A DNA stretch of 53,802 nt, from contig NZ_JAEFCF010000037.1 of assembly GCF_016405985.1 (NCBI RefSeq), forward strand, positions 1-53,802, in the 5' to 3' direction. Each line of letters opens with the position of its first letter. Within the stretch, counting starts at the first letter, position 1. The position numbers were made by a program, and so were the translations under genes. The notes below the pieces were generated by a model. It ran no database searches. It was not told the DNA's origin and was given only the letters and a program-made list of their open reading frames with translations. Positions 1 to 8,524 of this stretch are shown piece after piece. The stretch comes from Paracoccus sp. IB05. GTDB lineage: Bacteria; Pseudomonadota; Alphaproteobacteria; Rhodobacterales; Rhodobacteraceae.

Positions 1-185
1 GGCAAACCATTGAAAACAAATGGACCGAAGTCTCAATAACTCCGGCAGACCGACATTCACGCCCGTTGCCGTCCATCACGGTTCCTTTGCCCGCAGGATT
101 TCGACGGGCTTTCGGCCTTCCTGTTGGCATGCCGGCCTGCAGATAGAGGCAGGGCCGCCGACGTTACCAGACCGGAGGTGTCCCG

Positions 186-1244
186 ATGGCTGATGATGTG
201 ATCAATCAGGAGAATGTGGAACAGGCAGCCCCCACCCCTGCCCCTTCCGATCATCAGCCCCCTGCTTTGCGCGATCTGGCAGAGCGGGCGCGGACCTATG
301 CCGACGCGGCGAGTTCGGCCAATACCCGCAAGGCCTATGCCGCCGACTGGAAGCATTTTGCCGGCTGGTGCCGGCGCGAGGGGTTGAAGGCCACGCACCC
401 TGATCCACAGATCACTGGTCTCTACATCACCGCCTGCGCCAGCGGTACGAAATCGGTCGGCGGTCGGAAGAACGCGGTCTCGACCATCGAACGGCGACTG
501 TCGGCACTGGTCTGGGCCTATACGCAGCGCGGGCTGAAGCTGGACCGGCGCGACCGCCATATAGCCACGGTTCTGGCTGGGATCCGCAACAGCCATGCCG
601 CGCCGCCGCGCCAGAAAGAGGCGATCCTGCCCGAGGATCTGCTCGCGATGCTGGAAACCTGCGACCGGGGCACGCTGCGCGGGCTGCGGGATCGGGCCAT
701 GCTGCTGATCGGCTTTGCCGGGGGCTTGCGGCGGTCCGAAATCACCGGGCTTGATGTCAGTCGTGACCAAACGGCGGATGGGCGCGGCTGGGTCGAGGTT
801 CTGTCCGGCGGGCTGCTGGTTACGCTGCGCGGCAAGACCGGCTGGCGTGAGGTCGAGATCGGCCGCGGCTCCTCACCCGCCACCTGCCCGGTCGAGGCGC
901 TGGAGTTGTGGCTGAAACTCGCGCGGATCAGCCAAGGGCCGCTGTTCCGCCGTATCACTGGAAAGGGAAGGGAGCCCGGGCCGCTACGGCTGAACGACCG
1001 CGAGGTCGCGCGGCTGGTCAAGCGGGCCGCACAGGCGGCCGGGCTTCGCGGAGACCTGCCCGCGAAAGACCGCCCTGCCTTCTTCTCGGGCCATTCGCTG
1101 CGCGCAGGTCTTGCCTCTTCGGCCGAGGTGGACGAGCGCCACGTCCAGAAGCAGCTCGGCCATGCCAGCGCCGAGATGACCCGCAGGTATCAGCGCCGCC
1201 GCGACCTGTTCCGGATAAACTTAACGAAAGCGGCGGGTCTGTAA
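186..1244 (+). CDS. Tyrosine recombinase / site-specific integrase
   Basis: A 352-residue phage-integrase-family recombinase that would cut and rejoin DNA through a phosphotyrosine. An N-terminal SAM-like core-binding region is seen at about residues 35-130 (ANTRKAYAADWKHFAGWC). The catalytic part carries the first Arg in GGLRRSEITGL, a Lys in RGKTGWREVEI, the His-x-x-Arg box GHSLRAGLAS, the later His in KQLGHAS and the nucleophile Tyr in MTRRYQRR. All key residues are present, so it should be active. It lies just upstream of repABC in the same direction. A role in resolving plasmid multimers is possible but is only inferred from position; no attachment or res site was recognised. The 185 bases before it hold no recognisable gene. 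Confidence 0.9.
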   Translation: MADDVINQENVEQAAPTPAPSDHQPPALRDLAERARTYADAASSANTRKAYAADWKHFAGWCRREGLKATHPDPQITGLYITACASGTKSVGGRKNAVSTIERRLSALVWAYTQRGLKLDRRDRHIATVLAGIRNSHAAPPRQKEAILPEDLLAMLETCDRGTLRGLRDRAMLLIGFAGGLRRSEITGLDVSRDQTADGRGWVEVLSGGLLVTLRGKTGWREVEIGRGSSPATCPVEALELWLKLARISQGPLFRRITGKGREPGPLRLNDREVARLVKRAAQAAGLRGDLPAKDRPAFFSGHSLRAGLASSAEVDERHVQKQLGHASAEMTRRYQRRRDLFRINLTKAAGL

Positions 1245-1568
1245 CTGCTTCAAGATCGACTTTCAGCGAATCGACCCCTTGCAAGGAGGAACTTCGCCCC
1301 CCTCTCAACTGTTGCTGCTCGTGTGTGGATACACCCGCTCTCATCAGGTATCTCTACAAATTGACCCAGATTCGATATGATTATCAACATATTGAAGCTG
1401 CCCCAACATACAGACCTCGCTTGCGAGCTTTCATCGTCGGTGAAAAAAGGTTTGCTTGATCGCTAGTTGCATGGCATTTCTGATTCCGACGCTGGACAGG
1501 GCTCTTTTGCCCTTCACACCGTCAACAACTCACTAAGAGCCGTGAACGGCCGAACGAGCGGAGCAGAG
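1245..1568 (+). promoter_or_regulatory. Gene-free region and leader upstream of repA
   Basis: This 324-base stretch between the recombinase and repA has no convincing gene and is clearly more AT-rich than the recombinase, as expected for the promoter region of a repABC operon. An open frame runs into repA from 1467, but its first 34 residues do not resemble RepA. The start at 1569 is preferred because the RepA-like sequence begins there. No palindrome like the one after repC was seen here. Exact promoter positions cannot be read with confidence. Confidence 0.4.
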
Positions 1569-2810
1569 ATGAACGATCAAAGCAACACTTCGCCTGATGG
1601 CTTGAGTGTCAATGTGGACATGATCAGCCACTATTCTGACGTTCTGGCCGCGTCCCTCGACCAAGAGATGCGGCGCGCCTACATGCCGAGCGAGAGGAAG
1701 AGCCTTCGAAAGTTCACTGCCGGCGAAGTCTCTGAGTTCACTGGGATCACCGCTTCAAATCTGCGAACTCGACACAAGGATGGTTCCTTCCCCGAGGTCG
1801 AGACCGATGCGCGCGGGCATCGCCTCTATTCCGCGGAAGAGCTCGCCACCATCCGCGATATCATGTTCCGCACCGGAAAGAACGCTGAAACCTATAAGCC
1901 CGGCCGTCGCGGAGATGACGAGTTACAGGTCATTTCGGTCGTGAACTTTAAGGGCGGAAGCTCGAAGACCACGACCTGCATACACCTCGCACAGCGTTAT
2001 GCGTTGCGTGGCTACCGAGTGCTTGCCATCGACATGGACGCCCAGGGCAGCCTCACTACGTTCTTCGGATACAGACCAGAACTGGACTTCGAAAAAGAGG
2101 GCGAGTTAACCATCTATGACGCCCTCGCGTATGAGGATCCTAGCGCTGGAATTCGGCGCGCAGATCTGAAGCAAGTCATCCGCAAGACCTATTTTCCGAA
2201 TCTGGACATCGCACCTGCCAGCCTCATTCTTGCAGAATACGAAACCGAGACGGCAAATGCTCTTAGCCAAAATGCGATGGGCCGGGCTGCGCACTCTCTG
2301 TTCGCCGTAAGGCTCACCGAAGCGCTCATGAGTGTGCAGGACGACTACGATCTGGTCTTGATCGACTGCCCTCCCCAGCTTGGCTTTACTACATTGACAG
2401 CGCTTGCCGCATCGAATGGCCTCCTCGTAACTGTGGTTCCCGGCATGCTGGACATTGCGAGTATGAGTCAATTTCTCAAGTTGGCAGCTGAAACCATGCG
2501 CGCCATCAACGAGAGTACTGGACGTTCGCAGGAATGGGATTTCCTCAAATTCCTCATCACCCGCTACGAACCCTCTGACGGCCCGCAGACGCAAATGGCA
2601 AGCTACTTGCGTCACCTTCTCGGCGGCTTGGTCATGGTCAACCCTATGCTCAAGTCGACAGCAATCAGTGATGCTGGAATGACCCATCAAACGGTTTATG
2701 AGGTTGATCCCAAGCAACTTGTTCGAACTACACTGGAGCGAGCGCTTAACAGCGTAAACGCTGTCGCGGACGAACTGGAAGCAGTTATCCAGAAGGGTTG
2801 GGGGCGCTAA
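1569..2810 (+). CDS. repA: Plasmid partition ATPase RepA (ParA family)
   Basis: A 413-residue ParA-type ATPase of a repABC operon. It drives plasmid segregation together with RepB and represses its own operon. The N-terminal third carries a MerR-like helix-turn-helix (KFTAGEVSEFTGITASNLRTR), which is usual for RepA proteins. The deviant Walker A box FKGGSSKTTT lies at about residue 128, DMDAQGS follows it, and VLIDCPPQLG is the Walker B region. Length and domain order fit RepA. The stop overlaps the repB start (TAATG at 2808-2812), so the two genes are probably translationally coupled. The ATG at 1569 is chosen over an upstream in-frame start because residues before it show no family similarity. 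Confidence 0.95.
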   Translation: MNDQSNTSPDGLSVNVDMISHYSDVLAASLDQEMRRAYMPSERKSLRKFTAGEVSEFTGITASNLRTRHKDGSFPEVETDARGHRLYSAEELATIRDIMFRTGKNAETYKPGRRGDDELQVISVVNFKGGSSKTTTCIHLAQRYALRGYRVLAIDMDAQGSLTTFFGYRPELDFEKEGELTIYDALAYEDPSAGIRRADLKQVIRKTYFPNLDIAPASLILAEYETETANALSQNAMGRAAHSLFAVRLTEALMSVQDDYDLVLIDCPPQLGFTTLTALAASNGLLVTVVPGMLDIASMSQFLKLAAETMRAINESTGRSQEWDFLKFLITRYEPSDGPQTQMASYLRHLLGGLVMVNPMLKSTAISDAGMTHQTVYEVDPKQLVRTTLERALNSVNAVADELEAVIQKGWGR

Positions 2811-3790
2811 TGGCACGTAAGCTTTTCGAAAACATCAAAGCTGGTGTCCCTTCGTCCACTGCTACGGACATTCAAGGGCATCCGGTTGAAGAAACCGGGC
2901 AACCCAGAATTCGTTCCGCACGCGCGCTGCGTGGGGGTTTGCTGGAGATGAGTGCAAACTCTATCCGGGATTTGGATCCTTCCGTCATCATCGAGGACGG
3001 TCCACGTGATCGCCTTGCACTTGAAGAAGATGCCATCCAGGCGCTCGCCGAGAGCATTCGACAGCATGGCCAGCAAGTTCCGATCCTTGTCCGACCATCG
3101 GCCGAACCTGATAGGTATCGAGTAGTTTACGGTCGGCGGCGCATTGCAGCGGCCCGCATGTTGGGAATCCCCGTAAAGGCTTTAGTTCGCAGCCTCGACG
3201 ATGAAGCGTCAGTCGTCGCGCAAGGCCAAGAGAATAGCCTTCGAGTCAATCCTTCCTTCATTGAAAAAGCGGTGTTCGCGGGGGCTCTTCGCGATGCGGG
3301 TTACGAGAGCGGCACTATACAGGACGCGCTTGGGATCAGTCGCCAAGCACTCTCCATGTTGACTATTGTTCAACAGGCTATCCCGCTGTCTGTTATCGAA
3401 GCAATTGGCCCGGCCCACGACATCGGACGGCGTCGCTGGATGGAACTCGCCGACCTTGCTCGCGAGACCGGCATAGATCTGATCGAGAGCGCCGCGAAAG
3501 TCAGGGCACGCCTCGACAAAGAACCGTCAAGTGATCGGCGCTTCGAAATTATCCTCGCTTCGGCCAAGATCAAACCAACCGGGCAGATCACCGAAAAATC
3601 CACTCCTGTCAGCGTGAGTACCGAGGACGGTACGAAACTGGGACAGGTCAGACGCTCAGGTCACGAGGTGCTTTTGGCACTGTCCGGAAAGGACGCTCCC
3701 GAATTCTGTGCTTGGGTTGAGCAGAATGCTCCAGCCCTTATCCAGCAACTCCATTCCCAATGGCGCGCAACAAGCAAGCCAGAGGAATGA
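2810..3790 (+). CDS. repB: Plasmid partition protein RepB (ParB family)
   Basis: A 326-residue ParB-like centromere-binding protein. The ParB N-terminal CTPase/nuclease-fold region runs from about residue 60 to 150, with IQALAESIRQHGQQVPILVR followed by VVYGRRRIAAARMLG (the GxxRR box) and QGQENSLRVNPSFIEKAVF. A helix-turn-helix follows (DALGISRQALSMLTIV). RepB binds parS palindromes and stimulates RepA. The start ATG at 2810 overlaps the repA stop. The palindromes at 5101-5163, just past repC, are the obvious candidates for its binding sites. The family assignment is secure; the target site is inferred. Confidence 0.95.
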   Translation: MARKLFENIKAGVPSSTATDIQGHPVEETGQPRIRSARALRGGLLEMSANSIRDLDPSVIIEDGPRDRLALEEDAIQALAESIRQHGQQVPILVRPSAEPDRYRVVYGRRRIAAARMLGIPVKALVRSLDDEASVVAQGQENSLRVNPSFIEKAVFAGALRDAGYESGTIQDALGISRQALSMLTIVQQAIPLSVIEAIGPAHDIGRRRWMELADLARETGIDLIESAAKVRARLDKEPSSDRRFEIILASAKIKPTGQITEKSTPVSVSTEDGTKLGQVRRSGHEVLLALSGKDAPEFCAWVEQNAPALIQQLHSQWRATSKPEE

Positions 3791-4025
3791 TCCAAACCTT
3801 CAACAGCTTAGCAGAGGAGCAGAACGTCACCGTCAAACAATAAGAGCCCCCCAGAGTATCCCCCGGAGAGCTCTAAACTGCGTGTGGTAGCTCAGTTTTA
3901 GCAGCCCTTCCCCTTGATGGTCAAGAACTGCCGATTCGGCAGAGCGACTTTTTATGCCTTTCGACTGGGTGTCCCGTTGGAAGGCTTTGGGTACTCATGG
4001 CCAGCGGTGGCACTGAGCAACAACT
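3791..4025 (-). ncRNA. repB-repC spacer, probable antisense ctRNA (incA) region
   Basis: The 235-base spacer between repB and repC is where repABC plasmids encode a small antisense RNA on the opposite strand that limits repC expression and sets incompatibility. The spacer has no coding gene and contains nested inverted repeats: GAGCT (from 3870) with AGCTC, and CTAAACTG with CAGTTTTAG, plus the hairpin listed at 3928-3953. The presence of the RNA is inferred from gene order and these repeats. I could not define its promoter or ends. Confidence 0.5.
3928..3953 (+). terminator. Terminator-like hairpin in the repC leader
   Basis: CTGCCG (3928-3933) and CGGCAG (3937-3942) form a tight hairpin, followed by AGCGAC and five T residues (3949-3953). 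In repABC operons a transcription-attenuating stem ahead of repC is stabilised when the antisense RNA binds. This hairpin has the right place and form for that role, but the role is inferred. Confidence 0.5.
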
Positions 4026-5102
4026 ATGAAACATTCTTCCCGTGACACATGCTCGGTTCAGAAGCTTTCTGACACCGACCGGCAGATAGCACCCTGGTGG
4101 TCAGTTTTCCGTAGCCTCCGAGATGCTCGGACTAGTTATGGGCTCAAGGCTGGGCACCTAACAACCCTTGCAGCTCTTCTCTCTTTTCTCCGGGAAGGCG
4201 ACGGACAGATGATTGTCTTCGCCTCAAACGAGAGCATTCTAGAGCGGCTAAACGGTCTATGCGAGCGCACATTCCAAAGGCATGTCTCTCAACTCATTGA
4301 GGCAGGATTGCTTCGACGCAATGATAGTTCGAATAGGAAGCGGTTCAAGCTTCGCGGACCGACGAACAAGGCATTGGCCTTCGGCTTCGATCTGTCCCCA
4401 CTCATTGAGAAAGCGCCTGAGATTTCGGCCTTTGCACTGGAAGAGAGCAAGCGAGCATCGCATGCAGCGATGTTGCGACAACAAATTCTGTCTCTTCTTG
4501 CTGCCTCTGATCATCTCAGCATTGATCCCGCGAAAGATGCTCAGCTTAGGCAAGTGCTTCGACGGAAACTCCCCATAGACATGTTGGAGCACATGCTTTC
4601 AACGCTGGAAGTTGCCGCTGATGCTCGTAGCAGATGTAATGGCACGATCACGGCAAACTCGGAAGAAGCAGACAAAATGTCGGCCAACGACCAGCAAAAT
4701 GTCGGGCACATTCATAAGTCAAAAGAAGAAGATATTGAAATAGATAGGACAGAACTCAAGATCAGAGCCAAAAATCTAAGCTCAGCAGAAAATCTGCTAA
4801 GAAAGCTCAGGACCGCCTGCCCTACGGCCGGGACTTGGCTGCAGTCAGGTCTATCCACATGGAATGACGTACTAGCACAAGTACATCAGATCGCCTCATG
4901 GATCGGCATATCGAGTATTGTGTACAATCGAGCAGAAACTAGGCAAGGTCGTGAAAACACCGCTGCCACCCTACTAGCAATCCTCGAGCGAGCGGAAAAA
5001 ATTCGCCAGCCAGCGGCATACTTTCACGCAATTACGCTTGGGAAGAGATCTGAGTCGTTCAATGTTGATCGAATGCTAAACCAACTGATGGTCGCAACTT
5101 GA
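4026..5102 (+). CDS. repC: Replication initiator RepC
   Basis: A 358-residue RepC initiator, essential and rate-limiting for replication of repABC plasmids. It is recognised by its N-terminal winged-helix region (YGLKAGHLTTLAALLSFL, then VFASNESILERLNGLCERTFQRHVSQLIEAGLLRRNDSSNRKR broken over residues 55-105) and the C-terminal WIGISSIVYNRAETRQGREN ... QPAAYFHAIT block typical of the family. The replication origin of this plasmid class lies inside repC, so oriV is probably within this gene. The coding sequence is lower in GC than its downstream neighbours. The stop codon (5100-5102) is embedded in the first of the two palindromes. Confidence 0.95.
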   Translation: MKHSSRDTCSVQKLSDTDRQIAPWWSVFRSLRDARTSYGLKAGHLTTLAALLSFLREGDGQMIVFASNESILERLNGLCERTFQRHVSQLIEAGLLRRNDSSNRKRFKLRGPTNKALAFGFDLSPLIEKAPEISAFALEESKRASHAAMLRQQILSLLAASDHLSIDPAKDAQLRQVLRRKLPIDMLEHMLSTLEVAADARSRCNGTITANSEEADKMSANDQQNVGHIHKSKEEDIEIDRTELKIRAKNLSSAENLLRKLRTACPTAGTWLQSGLSTWNDVLAQVHQIASWIGISSIVYNRAETRQGRENTAATLLAILERAEKIRQPAAYFHAITLGKRSESFNVDRMLNQLMVAT

Positions 5103-5163
5103 TGTCATCCGCGGATGACATGGCTGCAGTTCTTCTGTGCGGATGTCATCCGCGGATGACATC
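5101..5163. repeat. Two perfect palindromes, probable parS centromere
   Basis: The 20-base palindrome ATGTCATCCGCGGATGACAT occurs at 5102-5121 and again at 5143-5162, exactly 41 bases apart (about four helical turns). The second copy extends to 22 perfect bases (5142-5163). Conserved palindromes near the rep genes are the partition anchor bound by RepB in Rhodobacterales repABC plasmids. The first copy overlaps the repC stop codon; the second ends 10 bases before the stop of the convergent dnaE2. Confidence 0.75.
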
Positions 5164-5173
5164 ACATCCGGCT

Positions 5174-8100
5174 TTAATGAAAATCCCTGCTGGGGAACAA
5201 CTTTCGCGCCTGCTCGCGGGGATGCCGCGCGACCGCCCTGCCCCCGGTTCGGATCGGCCGCACCGTCTCCCCTGCCCGCTCGGTCTCGGCCCCGATCTTC
5301 AACTGCTGCCCGATCGTCGCAAGGCGCGGCGAAAGATCTTCGATCTGCTCTGCAACGAGGTGAACAACGGCACCATCCCGCTCGATCCTGCCAGTCACCC
5401 GCAGCAAACGCCCCGCAATCACCGCCTTTCGGAAAGCCTCATAGACCTTCTTCCAGACCACGACATTGGCAACGCCGGTCTCATCCTCCAATGTGACGAA
5501 GACCACGCCGGATGCTGTTCCCGGTCTCTGGCGGGTGATGACGAGGCCGGTGACGGTCACCCTGCCCTTCGCCTCTGACAGCTGTTGATGCGGAAGGCTT
5601 TCCGGCAGATTTGGCCGCAACAGCTCCAGCGGATGAGCCCGCAGCGAAAGCCGAAGCGTCAGATAGTCCTCGATCACCTCTTGTCCAAGCGTCATCTGCG
5701 GAAGATGCACAGAAGGTTCCGCGCCCCCTTCCCCATCCATGCCGAACAGCGGCAGCGGCTTTGGCGCTCTCAGGGCTTTCGCTTGCCAGAGCATGTCCCT
5801 CCGGTTCTGTCCCAGACAGGCAAAGGCGTCCGCTTCCGCCAGGCGCTCCAGCGCATCGGGATGAACTCCTGCCCGCCGCCACAGGCTCTCGACATCGGGA
5901 TAGCCGTTGCCGCGGGCAGCGACGATCCAGCCTGCATCCTCTTCCCGCATGCCCTTGATCTGGCGGAACCCTAGCCGCAAGGCGAGCGCATCGTCCGGGC
6001 GCCGCTCGAGGGTGCAATCCCATTCCGAATGGTTCACAGAGACCGGCCGCACCTCGACGCCGTGATCGCGGGCATCCCGGATCAGCTGCGCCGGTGCGTA
6101 GAAACCCATCGGTTGCGCGTTCAATAATGCGCAGGTGAAGATCGCCTGATGATGATGCTTCAGCCAGGCAGAAATATAGACCAGCCGTGCGAAGCTCGCG
6201 GCGTGGCTTTCCGGGAACCCATAGCTGCCAAAGCCCTCGATCTGGGCAAAGCAGCGCGCGGCAAACTCGGCGTCATAGCCGCGTGCCAGCATGCCGCTGA
6301 TGAACCTGTCCCGGAATGAGCCAATGGTTCCCATGCGTTTGAAGGTCGCGAGGCTGCGGCGCAGCCGGTCCGCTTCCGCCGGCGAGAAGCCCGCCGCGAC
6401 CACCGCGATCTGCATCGCCTGCTCCTGAAACAGCGGAACGCCGTAGGTCCGTCCAAGCACTTCCATCATCGCGGGGCCCAGATCCTCTACCTTCTCCTTC
6501 CCCTGTCGGCGATTGATGAACGGATGCACCATGCCACCCTGGATCGGGCCTGGCCTGACGATGGCGACCTCGCAGACCAGGTCGTAGAATTTGCGCGGCT
6601 GCATCCGAGGCAGGAAGTTGAGCTGCGCCCGGCTTTCCACCTGGAAGACCCCGATGGCGTCAGCGCGGCAGAGCATCTCATAGACCTGACCATCCTCGGC
6701 TGGGACATTCGCCAGCGTCAGCTTCCTGCCCCGCTGATCCTCGATCAGCCCGAAGGCCTTCTGGATTGCTGTCAACATCCCGAGCGCAAGGATATCGACC
6801 TTCAGAAGGCCGAGCGCGTCGATATCGTCCTTGTCCCATTCAATGACGGTGCGATCCTCCATGGCCGCATTCTCGATCGGGCACAGCTCGTCCAGACGGC
6901 CATGGGTGATGACGAAGCCGCCGACATGCTGCGACAGGTGCCGGGGAAAGCCGATGATGTCGCCAATCAGCTGCATCGCCAGGGCGACGCGGGAGTTGTC
7001 CGCGTTCAACCCGGCATCCCGCAGCCGGTCCTCTCCCGGCGCCGAAGAGGATGATCCCCAGATCTGACCCGAGAGCCGGGCGATCACATCCTGGCTCAGC
7101 CCAATGACCTTGCCGACCTCACGGATCGCAGCCCGCGACCGGAAATGGATCACGACAGCGGTCAGGCCAGCGCGCTCGCGGGTATAGCGTTCGTAGATCC
7201 ACTGGATCACCTCTTCCCGCCGCTCGTGCTCGAAGTCGACGTCGATGTCGGGTGGCTCGCCGCGGTCCTTCGAGATGAAGCGCTCGAAGATCAGGGTGAT
7301 GCTCTCCGGCGGAACCTCGGTGATGCCGAGAAGATAGCAGACCACCGAATTGGCGGCTGAGCCGCGCCCCTGGCAAAGGATCCCACGCGATCTGGCGAAG
7401 ACCACGATGTCATGGACTGTCAGGAAGTAGGGCGCATATTCCACCTCGGCGATCAGCCGCAGTTCCTTCCCGACCCGCGTCACGATCTTTGGCGGCGCAC
7501 CGTCGGGATACCGGCGCTGCAGCCCCTCTCGGACCAGACGCTCCAGCCTTGCCTGTGCCGGTTCGCCATCCTGTGCTTCATCCGGATATTGGTAGCGCAG
7601 CTGGTCGAGCCGGAAGGCGCAGCGGTCGGCGATCTCGACCGAGCGGCGGATTGCCGCCGGGTATCGATGGAACATCCGGGCCATCTCGGCACCGGCCTTC
7701 AGGCGGCGTTCGCCATTGGCCAGCCGTCGCTCGCCGATGGTATCGATGGTGCAACCCTCGCGCAGGCAGGTCAGCACATCCGCCAGCGGGCGGCGTGCCG
7801 AGCGGTGCATCATGACTTCTCCCACAGCGACCTTGGGCAGGCCGGTGGCCTGAGAGAGGATGGCGATCCGGTCTATCCGCTCCTGATCCTGTCCGTCATA
7901 GAAGGGCGCCGCACCGAGATAGCATTGCCCGGCGAACCTGCGGGAAACCCGTCGAAGGCTGATCTCGATCCGATGCAGCTCGGGGGAAACGGCATCCAGC
8001 ACATCGGGTGGCAGTGCGATCAGGATCATGCCCAAGCCCCAGTCCTGCAGATCCGCCTCCTGCAGATGGCACTCGCCCTTGGGGGCACGGCGCTTGCCGA

Positions 8101-8524
8101 GGGACAGGAGCCGGGTCAGCCGCGACCAGGCCGCGATATCGGTGGGCAGGGCCAGCCATTCGACCGGGCTGTCGGTGAATACGAGACGGGCGCCAGGGAT
8201 CAGGCGGGGCAGGCGGCTCTCCGGCTGGATCCCCGCAGCTGTCTGGTTCTGGCCGGTTAACAGCTGCTGCCGGCTGGAGGGATCGGTAACCCGCTGTGAC
8301 CGGATCGCCGGACCTTCGTCACCGGCATGTTCGGCTTCCCGCAGCCGCGTCAGTTCCTTCAGGGCCGAGAAGGCCCGAACTACACCCGCCACCGAATTCC
8401 GGTCGGTGATCGCGATGGCCGTCAGCCCGAGTTCGGCCGCCCGCGTCACCAGTTCTTCGGGATGCGACGCGCCCGTGAGGAAGGTGAAGTTGGTGGTGAC
8501 GCAGAGTTCGGCATAGGCGGTCAC
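5174..8524 (-). CDS. dnaE2: Error-prone DNA polymerase DnaE2 (ImuC)
   Basis: A 1116-residue C-family polymerase that carries out mutagenic lesion bypass with ImuA and ImuB. It opens with the PHP domain (AELCVTTNFTFLTGASHPEEL, then LTAIAITDRNSVAGVVRA). The palm active-site acids lie in PPDIDVDFEHERREEV, followed by helix-hairpin-helix and OB-fold regions near the C terminus (GRVTVTGLVITRQRPGTA). The GTG at 8524-8522 is taken as start because it overlaps the imuB stop (GTGA), and AELCVTTNF is the usual N terminus. An in-frame ATG at 8611 would add 29 residues with no similarity. It is the last gene of the LexA-type operon and converges with repC. No frameshift or lost catalytic residue was seen. 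Confidence 0.93.
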   Translation of the reverse strand: MTAYAELCVTTNFTFLTGASHPEELVTRAAELGLTAIAITDRNSVAGVVRAFSALKELTRLREAEHAGDEGPAIRSQRVTDPSSRQQLLTGQNQTAAGIQPESRLPRLIPGARLVFTDSPVEWLALPTDIAAWSRLTRLLSLGKRRAPKGECHLQEADLQDWGLGMILIALPPDVLDAVSPELHRIEISLRRVSRRFAGQCYLGAAPFYDGQDQERIDRIAILSQATGLPKVAVGEVMMHRSARRPLADVLTCLREGCTIDTIGERRLANGERRLKAGAEMARMFHRYPAAIRRSVEIADRCAFRLDQLRYQYPDEAQDGEPAQARLERLVREGLQRRYPDGAPPKIVTRVGKELRLIAEVEYAPYFLTVHDIVVFARSRGILCQGRGSAANSVVCYLLGITEVPPESITLIFERFISKDRGEPPDIDVDFEHERREEVIQWIYERYTRERAGLTAVVIHFRSRAAIREVGKVIGLSQDVIARLSGQIWGSSSSAPGEDRLRDAGLNADNSRVALAMQLIGDIIGFPRHLSQHVGGFVITHGRLDELCPIENAAMEDRTVIEWDKDDIDALGLLKVDILALGMLTAIQKAFGLIEDQRGRKLTLANVPAEDGQVYEMLCRADAIGVFQVESRAQLNFLPRMQPRKFYDLVCEVAIVRPGPIQGGMVHPFINRRQGKEKVEDLGPAMMEVLGRTYGVPLFQEQAMQIAVVAAGFSPAEADRLRRSLATFKRMGTIGSFRDRFISGMLARGYDAEFAARCFAQIEGFGSYGFPESHAASFARLVYISAWLKHHHQAIFTCALLNAQPMGFYAPAQLIRDARDHGVEVRPVSVNHSEWDCTLERRPDDALALRLGFRQIKGMREEDAGWIVAARGNGYPDVESLWRRAGVHPDALERLAEADAFACLGQNRRDMLWQAKALRAPKPLPLFGMDGEGGAEPSVHLPQMTLGQEVIEDYLTLRLSLRAHPLELLRPNLPESLPHQQLSEAKGRVTVTGLVITRQRPGTASGVVFVTLEDETGVANVVVWKKVYEAFRKAVIAGRLLRVTGRIERDGAVVHLVAEQIEDLSPRLATIGQQLKIGAETERAGETVRPIRTGGRAVARHPREQARKLFPSRDFH

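Noticed and set aside
7412..8260. Long plus-strand frames opposite dnaE2 and imuB
   Set aside because: They lie antisense to clear family members in GC-rich DNA; composition is that of a shadow frame.
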